A stretch of DNA of 23,977 nucleotides, taken from contig JAHFDU010000010.1 in the NCBI GenBank assembly GCA_023248835.1, positions 1-23,977 of the forward strand, read 5' to 3'. How positions within the stretch are numbered: position 1 is the stretch's first letter; each line of letters opens with the position of its first letter. This DNA comes from Myxococcales bacterium. GTDB taxonomy: Bacteria; Myxococcota_A; Polyangia; Palsa-1104. The translations under genes were made by a program, and so were the position numbers. The notes beneath the pieces were generated by a model that saw only the letters and a list, made by a program, of their open reading frames with translations, did not search any database and was not told the DNA's origin. Shown here piece after piece: positions 8,734 to 23,372 of the stretch.

Positions 8734-10005
8734 ATGTTTTCAATGAGAATGTTAGGCGCCGTTTTGCTGGTGGCTGCGACCGCGCACGCCGACAGTGTCA
8801 ACAGTGTCAACGGTGTTGGACTGCTCACGGTCGGGGTTGGCGGCAAACTTTTTTCTCGCAATGGGCACAGTGCGCTGGTGGTCACCAAGACTTTCCCCGA
8901 CAAGCATTTTGAAAGCACCGTTTACAACTTTGGCGTCGCCGATTTTGGCGCGCCCGGTTTTGCCTGGGAATATCTGCGCGGCCGCGCTCAATTCTGGCTG
9001 GCCTCGACCGGAAGCCTCGAAGGCACGTTGTCGTTTTACGCGCGCGAGGACCGCACGGTTTCTTACCAGCGACTCAACCTCACCGACGCCGAGGCCGACC
9101 AAGTCGTCGCCAAGCTCGAGCAAAACGCGCGTCCAGAAAACGCCCAGTACCACTACCATCACCTGCACAACAGCTGCACCACCAAAATTCGTGATCTGCT
9201 AGACCAGGTGCTGCACGGGCAGATTCGTTCGCAACTCCAGGGGCAGTCGAGCCCGGAGACGGTGCGCGTGCGCTCTCGTAAACACTGGGCCGGCAGTCTG
9301 GCGGGAGAATTTCTCAATGAAGTCTTTGTCGGCAGATTGCACGATCGGCCGATGGATGCGTATGGCGCGCTCTACGATCCGTTTTTTTTGAGCCGAACGC
9401 TCGAGCAAATAAAGCTGCCTGATCCCAAGAGCGGCGCGGCCAGAATTGCCCTCGCGGCGCCGGCTAAAGTCTTTTACCAACAGGAGCGCGGAGTGACCTT
9501 CGGAAGCGGGCTTGCGCCGATCTATCTGGCTTATGTTTGGATCGCCCTGGTGTGCGTGCTCGCGCTGATCGCTTGGATCAGGTGGCCGTCGCCGCGTCTG
9601 AGTGCAGCATGGCTATTGCTGTGGCTGGTTCCGCTCGGTGTCATCGCCCTTCTCCAAACCGGGCTGGCGCTGGTTTCGACCATTCCGGAGCTGAGATACA
9701 ACGAGCTGCTGCTGAGCTTTCCTTTTTCCGACGTGGCGCTGGTCGGACTTGCGCGGAGATGGCGACGCGGCGAGTCGGTGACGACGTTTTTTCGCGCCTA
9801 CGCGATTTTTCGGATTGCACTGGTTGTTGCTGCGCTGATTGGACACGCCACCGGCATTTTCTACCAACAACCGGGCGTGTTGGTTGGTTTGTCCATGGTG
9901 TGTGCGCTCGGCCTGCTCGCGTTTGTCGAACGTTCGCGACGAACGATTACTCTTTGTCGTCCTGGACGTTTATCTGGATGCCGAGTTTTTCCAGCATCCC
10001 TTTGA
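8734..10005 (+). CDS. DUF4105 (Lnb N-terminal-like) exported membrane protein
   Basis: 423 aa from the ATG at 8734, chosen because AGGA at 8724-8727 is well spaced and a signal peptide follows (cleavage near AHA-D at residues 17-20). The longer upstream frame is rejected. The periplasmic domain (about 25-230) has the DUF4105 pattern: GHSALVV at 44-50, YNFGVADFG at 64-72, SYQRLNLT at 110-117 and YHYHHLHNSCTTKIRDLLD at 139-157 with a conserved Cys148. In the Lnb lipoprotein N-acyltransferase the corresponding Cys/His residues are catalytic, so a thiol-based acyl or peptide-transfer reaction on lipoproteins is possible but not shown. Four hydrophobic segments fill the C-terminal third (about 255-415), with the last residues cytoplasmic. 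The final 59 bp overlap the 3' end of the opposing PilT-like gene. Confidence 0.75.
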   Translation: MFSMRMLGAVLLVAATAHADSVNSVNGVGLLTVGVGGKLFSRNGHSALVVTKTFPDKHFESTVYNFGVADFGAPGFAWEYLRGRAQFWLASTGSLEGTLSFYAREDRTVSYQRLNLTDAEADQVVAKLEQNARPENAQYHYHHLHNSCTTKIRDLLDQVLHGQIRSQLQGQSSPETVRVRSRKHWAGSLAGEFLNEVFVGRLHDRPMDAYGALYDPFFLSRTLEQIKLPDPKSGAARIALAAPAKVFYQQERGVTFGSGLAPIYLAYVWIALVCVLALIAWIRWPSPRLSAAWLLLWLVPLGVIALLQTGLALVSTIPELRYNELLLSFPFSDVALVGLARRWRRGESVTTFFRAYAIFRIALVVAALIGHATGIFYQQPGVLVGLSMVCALGLLAFVERSRRTITLCRPGRLSGCRVFPASL

Positions 10006-11716
10006 ATTCCGACTTCTGCACCGACTTCATGTAGGCCTCGATCGGATCGATCCGTTTGGCTTTGACGTGTTCGAGCAGCGAATCGTTCATGGTGATCATG
10101 CCAAGGTGCTTGGAAGTCTGCATCAGCGATGGTAACTGGAAGGTTTTTCCCTGGCGAATCAAGTTCGAGACCGCGCTGGATCCGATCAAGATTTCATAGG
10201 CGGCGACCCGGCCACCGCCGATCTTTTTGCACAGCGTTTGCGCAATCACGCCTTTGAGCGATTCGGCGAGCATCTGGCGAATTTGCGATTGTCGGTCACT
10301 GGGAAACTGATCGATGATGCGATCGACCGTCGACGGCGCGGTGGTGGTGTGCAGGGTGCCGAACACCAGATGGCCGGTCTCCGCCGTCTCGACCGCAATC
10401 GCCACGGTTTCGAGATCGCGCATTTCACCGACGAGAACAATGTCGGGATCTTCACGCAGCGCGGCGCGCAACGCGTCTTTGAACGAGCGGGTGTGCACAT
10501 GCACTTCGCGCTGGTTGACCAGGCACTTTTTGTTGGCGTGGACAAACTCGACCGGATCTTCGATGGTGATGATGTGATCGCGCCGATGCTCATTGATGTG
10601 GTCGATGAGCGCCGCCATGGTCGTCGATTTGCCCGATCCGGTTGGCCCCGTCACCACCACCAACCCCTTGGTCAGGTAGCAGAGGTCGAGCACTTTGGCG
10701 GGAAGCCCGAGCTTGTCGGCTGAGAGAATTTCAAACGGAATGACGCGGAGCACGGCGCCGGGGCCGTGACGATCGCGAAACAGGTTGACGCGAAAACGCG
10801 CCACACCGGGAATCGCGTAGGCAAAGTCGGTGTCGTTGCGCTCGTCAAATTCGCGCCGATTTTTTTCCGGACAGATTTCAAACACCAACTCCGCCATGCG
10901 CTCCGGCGTAAGTGGTGCCTGGCCCTCGAGCGGCTTCATCTCGCCATGCAGGCGAACAATCGGCGGCATGGTGCAACATAGATGCAAATCGGAGGCACCC
11001 ACTTTTCGCATCTGCGCCAGCAACCCATCGATTGCTGCTGGTCCGGATGCCACCGTGTGTACCGGCGGAACAGTGCGATAAGTGGGCGCGGTCGAGGCAT
11101 CGCCCGCCTGCGCCAACACCGGCTCTAGCGCTGGCGTCGGTGCCGGACTCCGACTCATCATCGCTGCCATGGTGACGGCCGAGATCACTTCACCGGGCGA
11201 GTTTATGCCCTCGTCGAGCGGCAACGCGCTCGGCAAATCATCAAGCTCGGCTTCGACTCGGCTGGCACGCTCACGGGTACGCGCCGTCGCACCCGACGGT
11301 GAGCGCTCCACTTCGAGCGCCGGCTCGCCTAGCCCAATTGCGCGCGGCCCATCACCGACGGTGTTTACTTTTGCCGTCGGCGTCGTCGGCACCACCAGCC
11401 GCTCGCTGGTGGGAAGCGATCCGCGAATGTCGACGACCACTTTGAGCGAGTTGCCACCATTTTCGACCAACACCAAAAATTTGCGGCCACCGAGCAGATG
11501 ATGAAATTCTGCCCGCCCCGAGGCAGTGAGGCCTGCGATCGCTTCGTCCGGCGCAACCTCTCTCACCATCGAATGCAGATCGGCGTGCGATGTACTCTGG
11601 CTGGCAGAGCGATCACCCGACGGCAGTCGCACCAGTACGTTCTTGCCACTCTGTAGCTGCAGCGAGTGCGCCCCAAGCTTGAGCACCTGCGTGAGATAGG
11701 AGTCGAGTTTGGCCAC
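9947..11716 (-). CDS. PilT/PilU-family ATPase with duplicated N-terminal domain
   Basis: 589-aa type IV pilus retraction-type ATPase. The catalytic half (about 225-575) has ASDLHL at 241-246, Walker A GPTGSGKST at 357-365, Walker B DPDIVLVGEMRD at 423-434, the His box GHLVFGTLHT at 448-457 and a C-terminal SNLIRQGKTFQ resembling the PilT AIRNLIRE motif. PilT itself is about 345 aa, so 220 extra residues precede it. Residues 4-97 look like a degenerate copy of the PilT N-terminal PAS-like domain (LGAHSLQLQSGKNVLVRL aligns with GASDLHLCCTMPPIVRLHG), followed by a disordered Ala/Pro/Glu linker (about 100-222). Start is GTG at 11716, 8 bp after the MBL-hydrolase stop, with no clear Shine-Dalgarno, so translational coupling is likely. 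No other pilus genes lie nearby. Confidence 0.9.
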   Translation of the reverse strand: MAKLDSYLTQVLKLGAHSLQLQSGKNVLVRLPSGDRSASQSTSHADLHSMVREVAPDEAIAGLTASGRAEFHHLLGGRKFLVLVENGGNSLKVVVDIRGSLPTSERLVVPTTPTAKVNTVGDGPRAIGLGEPALEVERSPSGATARTRERASRVEAELDDLPSALPLDEGINSPGEVISAVTMAAMMSRSPAPTPALEPVLAQAGDASTAPTYRTVPPVHTVASGPAAIDGLLAQMRKVGASDLHLCCTMPPIVRLHGEMKPLEGQAPLTPERMAELVFEICPEKNRREFDERNDTDFAYAIPGVARFRVNLFRDRHGPGAVLRVIPFEILSADKLGLPAKVLDLCYLTKGLVVVTGPTGSGKSTTMAALIDHINEHRRDHIITIEDPVEFVHANKKCLVNQREVHVHTRSFKDALRAALREDPDIVLVGEMRDLETVAIAVETAETGHLVFGTLHTTTAPSTVDRIIDQFPSDRQSQIRQMLAESLKGVIAQTLCKKIGGGRVAAYEILIGSSAVSNLIRQGKTFQLPSLMQTSKHLGMITMNDSLLEHVKAKRIDPIEAYMKSVQKSEFKGMLEKLGIQINVQDDKE

Positions 11717-11724
11717 GCGTTATT

Positions 11725-12537
11725 TTAACGCGCAATCGAAAATTTGTCACCGTCGCGATAGGCACGCTCGTCACCGACCAATTTGATGAGGTGGGCGAAG
11801 AGCGATCGTTTGGCCAGGGGATAGAGCGCGGACGCAACGTCCGGATAGACGGGTGCGACCAGCTCGTCGAGCGACTGTGGGTTGAGCGCCAGCGCTGCCA
11901 GTACTCGCGCCTCGCGCTCGAGCCGATGTGCGATGTAGAACGACAGATGCGCGTCGGGGTCGTCGATCGGATCGCCATGCGCCGGCAATAGGCAGCGGGC
12001 CTTCTGCTGACGCAAGCGCTCCAGCGACTGCAAGTAGGCGCGCATGTCGCCACCGTCCTCAGGCTCAACGATGATGGTGCCAACACTCGCCACCATATCT
12101 CCAACGATCAACGTGCCACTTGTTCGATCAGCGAAACAAATGTGGCCGGGGGCGTGACCGGGCGTGTGCAACACATCGAGCGTATGCGCGCCGAGAGAAA
12201 TCCGGTTGCCCTCGTCGAGCTCGTGATCAATTTTTACCCTTCCTTCCAGGCGCGCTTTAGTCTCAGGATGCGCCCAAATCGGCACCGACAGGCGCGCCGC
12301 CAGATGGTTGGCGCCAGAAACGTGATCAACGTGATGATGGCTGAGCACGATCATGGAAACCCGCTGCCCGCTGAGGCCGAGCAAGAAAGCGTCAAGCGCG
12401 ACCTGCTCCTCCGCATAGGGGCTGGCCGGATCGATCACCGCCAATTCAGCTTCGCCGCACACATACACGTTGGTATGCGTCGCCGGCGGCAGGGTCGGAG
12501 TGCGCACGGCAACGCGCCTGATCCATGAAGGCAGCAT
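11725..12537 (-). CDS. MBL-fold metallohydrolase (LACTB2-like)
   Basis: 270 aa from the ATG at 12537; the longer frame to 12579 adds a non-family-like stretch. Metallo-beta-lactamase-fold hydrolase with all metal ligands: HHHVDH at 67-72, the TPGH loop ending in His128, Asp147 in VGDMVA and His187 in LLPAHGDP. The C-terminal 70 residues form a helical or winged-helix extension like that of LACTB2 proteins, some of which are endoribonucleases and others thioesterase or hydroxyacyl-glutathione-hydrolase-like. The substrate cannot be predicted. Cytoplasmic, no signal peptide. It is transcribed just ahead of the PilT-like ATPase. Confidence 0.9.
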   Translation of the reverse strand: MLPSWIRRVAVRTPTLPPATHTNVYVCGEAELAVIDPASPYAEEQVALDAFLLGLSGQRVSMIVLSHHHVDHVSGANHLAARLSVPIWAHPETKARLEGRVKIDHELDEGNRISLGAHTLDVLHTPGHAPGHICFADRTSGTLIVGDMVASVGTIIVEPEDGGDMRAYLQSLERLRQQKARCLLPAHGDPIDDPDAHLSFYIAHRLEREARVLAALALNPQSLDELVAPVYPDVASALYPLAKRSLFAHLIKLVGDERAYRDGDKFSIAR

Positions 12538-12580
12538 GTGACTCTTATAGTCTTTTTTTGGGCCCGCGCGCGCCCACAAG

Positions 12581-12589
12581 TGCTAAAAT
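12581..12589 (+). promoter_or_regulatory. Extended -10 promoter candidate for the 87-aa gene
   Basis: TGCTAAAAT matches an extended -10 element (TGnTAnnnT). No -35 box is visible. Transcription would begin about 12596, giving a leader of roughly 15 nt with GAGGG before the ATG at 12612. Confidence 0.4.
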
Positions 12590-12611
12590 AGACTTGTATT
12601 GTGAGGGTTCC

Positions 12612-12875
12612 ATGAGGACTGTCACCGCGCGTAAAATTCGCCAGCTTGGGCCTCGGACGGCAATTGCGACCAGCCGTGGCGAGCGTGTGTACCGAGGCGT
12701 GTTGGTCTCTACTCCGACCATTGGCCGCGGCTTGGTGATTTTTCGCGACCAAAGCGGCAACCGCATGGTGACCACGCCAGTGCGACGTATTCTCACGGCA
12801 TCAGACAGCCGAACCATTTACGTCGAGACTGACAATAGCGTTTATCGCCTGACGTTTGCATCGCAAACGAGCTAA
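12612..12875 (+). CDS. Small orphan protein, 87 aa, unknown function
   Basis: The start ATG at 12612 has GAGGG (12603-12607) four bases upstream and a plausible extended -10 promoter. The protein is basic, with no signal peptide, no membrane segment and no cysteine. The alternating hydrophobic pattern (TAIATSRGERVYRGVLVS, GLVIFRD, TIYVETDNSVYRLTF) suggests a compact beta-rich fold of five or six strands, perhaps a small nucleic-acid or protein-binding barrel. I do not recognise the family. It diverges from the MBL-hydrolase gene and converges on rpoC, with a composite inverted repeat between them. Confidence 0.65.
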   Translation: MRTVTARKIRQLGPRTAIATSRGERVYRGVLVSTPTIGRGLVIFRDQSGNRMVTTPVRRILTASDSRTIYVETDNSVYRLTFASQTS

Positions 12876-12885
12876 CGCCTACCCG

Positions 12886-13014
12886 CAATGCCGTTCGCGT
12901 AAGCCCCCCCCAATCCGTACGTCCTGAGCTTGTCGAAGGGACGATCCTCGAAGGTGCTTCGACTCCGCGCTTCGCGCTCCGCTCAGCATGCACGGTGTTA
13001 AGTGAACGGCATTG
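12886..13014. repeat. Composite inverted element, copy B with 17-bp outer arms
   Basis: Outer arms CAATGCCGTTCGCGTAA (12886-12902) and TTAAGTGAACGGCATTG (12998-13014) are inverted repeats matching at 15 of 17 bases. Inside lies the repeat family: short half CCTGAGCTTGTCGAAGG at 12923-12939 and long half 12957-12986, beginning CTTCGAC and ending GCTCAG, with the internal GCGCTTCGCGC hairpin. The next shell, CCGTAC (12916-12921) and GCACGG (12989-12994), pairs at 5 of 6 positions. The element fills the gap between the convergent small gene and rpoC. It resembles a MITE-like or nested insertion; no target duplication is evident. Confidence 0.8.
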
Positions 13015-13018
13015 GGTC

Positions 13019-13042
13019 TAGCGGGGGACCGACCCCCGCCCG

Positions 13043-13045
<3 letters not shown>
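13019..13045 (-). terminator. Stem-loop overlapping the rpoC stop
   Basis: TAGCGGGGG and the opposing CCCCC and CGCTA, with a short interior bulge, can fold into a very GC-rich hairpin at the end of rpoC. No T-run follows on the minus strand, so it may be a transcript-end stabiliser or a weak terminator. Confidence 0.45.
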
Positions 13046-17272
<4,227 letters not shown>

Positions 17273-17284
17273 GTTCGCTCTCCT

Positions 17285-17566
17285 TTATGGTTTTGATGAG
17301 CAATCACCGCAATCATCAATACACTTTACATATGCATCACATTTAACGCTTATACAGCCGTATACACAGGGAAGCGTACTGCGAATGCAATTCTTGTGCG
17401 AACCGTTCAGCTTGCCGTTCAAATCCGCCTGGCACTGCTCGACTCTCCCATTGAATTCGCCACATGCGACTGCCTTGGAACAGAGCTCGTCGGCGCCAGC
17501 TCCACACGCACTGAAACAACAGGCCAACAAACTGAGCACGATCGCAGCGCTCAGCACTCTCCTCAT
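17285..17566 (-). CDS. Nested Cys-rich lipoprotein (alternative internal start)
   Basis: The last 93 residues of the GIY-YIG frame begin at an internal ATG (17566) with MRRVLSAAIVLSLLAC, a textbook lipoprotein signal with lipobox LLAC (Cys at residue 16). The mature part has many cysteines, including a CVYGC pair and a CIDDCGDC tail, as in small secreted proteins of myxobacteria-type genomes. A signal peptide in the middle of a protein would not work, so independent translation is likely, although no strong Shine-Dalgarno precedes it (only GCGGGCG). The 3' part of this stretch is more AT-rich than rpoB and rpoC. Function unknown. Confidence 0.6.
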   Translation of the reverse strand: MRRVLSAAIVLSLLACCFSACGAGADELCSKAVACGEFNGRVEQCQADLNGKLNGSHKNCIRSTLPCVYGCISVKCDAYVKCIDDCGDCSSKP

Positions 17567-17854
17567 CGCGCCCGCACGAGACTTGGCGAGGTCGTGAATG
17601 CGAGACCAGTCACCTTCGATCAGCGCTTCTTTCTTCGCGCGCGACCAGCCCTTCAATTGTTGTTCCCGCTCCACCGCTTCGTCGCGCGTCGCAAACTCAG
17701 CGCTGTAGACCAACTCAACTGGGTGCCGCGTTGCGGTGTATCCCTGGACAGCTCCAGTCTGGTGTTCAGCCACGCGTTTCTCGAGATCGTCCGTCTGACC
17801 GACATAATACGAACCGTCGCTGCAGCGGAGCATGTATGTGAAAAACGGCTTCAT
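17285..17854 (-). CDS. GIY-YIG nuclease domain fused to Cys-rich lipoprotein, between rpoB and rpoC
   Basis: 189-aa open frame. Residues 1-95 are a small GIY-YIG (UvrC N-terminal-type) domain: TYML at 6-9, YYVG at 16-19, the catalytic-type Arg27 in LEKRVAEH, and VEREQQLKGWSRAKKEALI at 61-79 with the expected metal-binding Glu64. Stand-alone members of this family are about 80-100 aa and end soon after this point. Here there is no stop, and the frame continues into a lipoprotein with its own signal peptide (see the nested entry). The start ATG at 17854 has only a distant GGGGGA upstream. It begins 23 bp from repeat copy C and ends 12 bp before rpoC, so it should be co-transcribed with rpoB and rpoC. 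Its cellular role, possibly DNA cleavage at structured repeats, is unproven. Confidence 0.85.
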   Translation of the reverse strand: MKPFFTYMLRCSDGSYYVGQTDDLEKRVAEHQTGAVQGYTATRHPVELVYSAEFATRDEAVEREQQLKGWSRAKKEALIEGDWSRIHDLAKSRAGAMRRVLSAAIVLSLLACCFSACGAGADELCSKAVACGEFNGRVEQCQADLNGKLNGSHKNCIRSTLPCVYGCISVKCDAYVKCIDDCGDCSSKP

Positions 17855-17877
17855 CTAGTATCTAGTCCCCCGGCCAT

Positions 17878-17957
17878 CCTTCGACTCCGCGCTACGCGCT
17901 CCGCTCAGGACACACGGAAACAAGAAAACCCCGATTGCCCTGAGCGAAGTCGAAGGG
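17878..17957. repeat. Inverted structured repeat, copy C (halves in reverse order)
   Basis: The long half, 17878-17909, starts CCTTCGAC, carries GCGCTACGCGC and ends GCTCAGG. The short half, CCCTGAGCGAAGTCGAAGGG, is at 17938-17957. In copies A and B the short half comes first; here the long half does. The copy lies between rpoB (its stop is 10 bp away) and the GIY-YIG start (23 bp away). Confidence 0.85.
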
Positions 17958-17967
17958 CGGCTCACTC

Positions 17968-22164
<4,197 letters not shown>

Positions 22165-22203
22165 TGACACCTCTCGGGCAACGACGCGCGCTGCCCTCAA
22201 ATG

Positions 22204-22248
22204 GGACAAGGCCCGCTAGAGAAACCTCTTTAGCGAACCGATTTGTCC
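22204..22248 (-). promoter_or_regulatory. RNA hairpin in the rplL-rpoB leader
   Basis: On the minus strand, GGACAA at the start pairs with TTGTCC about 40 nt later. Inside it, CGCT(AA)AGAG and CTCTAGCG form a second stem (22214-22221 with 22226-22235). The nested hairpin lies about 40 nt before the rpoB start. In other bacteria this interval holds an attenuator or an RNase III site that sets the ratio of L7/L12 to RNA polymerase; a similar role is inferred. Confidence 0.5.
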
Positions 22249-22299
22249 GGCCCCAAAACTAGTTACCATCTCCGACAATCATCCATTCGCCCTGGGCAA

Positions 22300-22360
22300 C
22301 TTCGCTCAGCATGCTCGGCCGTCCGTGCGTCCTGAGCCTGTCCTGAGCCTGTCGAAGGAC
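22300..22360. repeat. Degenerate structured repeat, copy D
   Basis: A shortened long half, CTTCGCTCAG (22300-22309) with flank CATGCTCGG, is followed by a short half at 22331-22358 in which CCTGAGCCTGT is tandemly duplicated (22331-22341 and 22342-22352). The short half ends in GTCGAAGGAC, and its last base is the last base of the rplL stop codon at 22360. It lies inside the rplL-rpoB gap. Confidence 0.8.
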
Positions 22361-22740
22361 TACTTGATCTCGACGGTGCCGCCCGCTTCGACGATCTTCT
22401 TCTTGATGTTCTCGGCGTCATCCTTCGACACGCCCGCCTTGATCTCTTTCGGCGCGCCGTCGACCAGATCCTTGGCCTCCTTGAGTCCGAGGCTGGTGAG
22501 TTCGCGAATCGCCTTGATGACGGCAATCTTGTTGCCACCGGCGGTCGCCAGCGTCACCGTGAACTCGGTCTGCTCGGCTGCCGCTGCGGCTGGAGCCGCG
22601 GCAGCGGCGGGACCCGCCACTGCAACCGGCGCGGCTTTGACGCCCCACTTGTCCTCGAGCTTCTTGGTCAGATCGGAGATCTGCATCACCGTCAGGCTCG
22701 AAAGCGATTCAACAATTTGTTCCACATTCACGTCGGCCAT
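22360..22740 (-). CDS. rplL: Ribosomal protein L7/L12
   Basis: 126-aa acidic stalk protein that recruits translation factors to the large subunit. N-terminal dimerisation domain (about 1-36, ending DLTKKLEDKWGV), an Ala/Pro-rich flexible hinge (about 37-57), then the factor-binding C-terminal domain with AGGNKIAVIKAIRELT and GLKEAKDLVDGAPKEIK. The start ATG has AGGAGAG upstream. Length is normal. It follows rplJ by 45 bp. Its stop codon abuts repeat copy D. Confidence 0.98.
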   Translation of the reverse strand: MADVNVEQIVESLSSLTVMQISDLTKKLEDKWGVKAAPVAVAGPAAAAAPAAAAAEQTEFTVTLATAGGNKIAVIKAIRELTSLGLKEAKDLVDGAPKEIKAGVSKDDAENIKKKIVEAGGTVEIK

Positions 22741-22785
22741 TTCTCTCTCTCCTTAAATTACTGGATTGTTTCTCGCGTAAAAGTT

Positions 22786-23301
22786 TCAGCCTCCTGCTCG
22801 CTCTTTCGCAGAGAGCAGGTAAACAAAATTCTGCGCACCGGCGCTGAGGGTGCGCACCAAATCGGTTGCCGGAGCCAGGAACGTCGCCAGCAACTTGGCC
22901 CGCAACTCGTCTTTGCTCGGCATCGACGCCAGCGCTTCGACCCCTTTTTGGTCGAGCACCTGGCCCTCGAAATAGCCGCCTTTGACGACAAATTTTTCTT
23001 GGTCTTTGGCAAACTTGGTGGCGACCTTGGCGGGTGCCGACGGGCTTTCATACGAAAAGATAATCGCGGTCGGCCCTTCGAGATACTTGGCCATCCCCTC
23101 GAGCTCGGTGCCCTTGGTCGCGAGCTTGACCAGCGTATTCTTGTAGACGCGGTACTCGCTCTGCACCTTGCGAAATTCGTCGCGCAGCGAGGTCACCGTC
23201 GGCACGTCGAGGCCGCGATAATCTGCCAGCACCACCGAAGTGATTCGACCGAGCTTTTCCTTCAGCTCAGTGATCTGACTGTCTTTGGTTACCCGATCCA
23301 T
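22786..23301 (-). CDS. rplJ: Ribosomal protein L10
   Basis: 171 aa from the ATG at 23301, preceded by GGAG at good spacing; a longer frame to 23346 lacks family likeness at its start. L10 anchors the L7/L12 dimers to 23S rRNA. The N-terminal part has the family pattern VVLADYRGLDVPTVTSLR and VYKNTLVKLA, and the C-terminal helix binds L7/L12. In many bacteria an L10-L12 complex represses this mRNA; the 71-nt gap before the gene may hold such a site, but I see no clear structure in it. Confidence 0.97.
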   Translation of the reverse strand: MDRVTKDSQITELKEKLGRITSVVLADYRGLDVPTVTSLRDEFRKVQSEYRVYKNTLVKLATKGTELEGMAKYLEGPTAIIFSYESPSAPAKVATKFAKDQEKFVVKGGYFEGQVLDQKGVEALASMPSKDELRAKLLATFLAPATDLVRTLSAGAQNFVYLLSAKERAGG

Positions 23302-23372
23302 CTGAAACTCCAGTCTCAGCGGGAGATTAAGTCGATCGCTCGACACCCGCGGTCATTGACGTGGCTTGTGAA

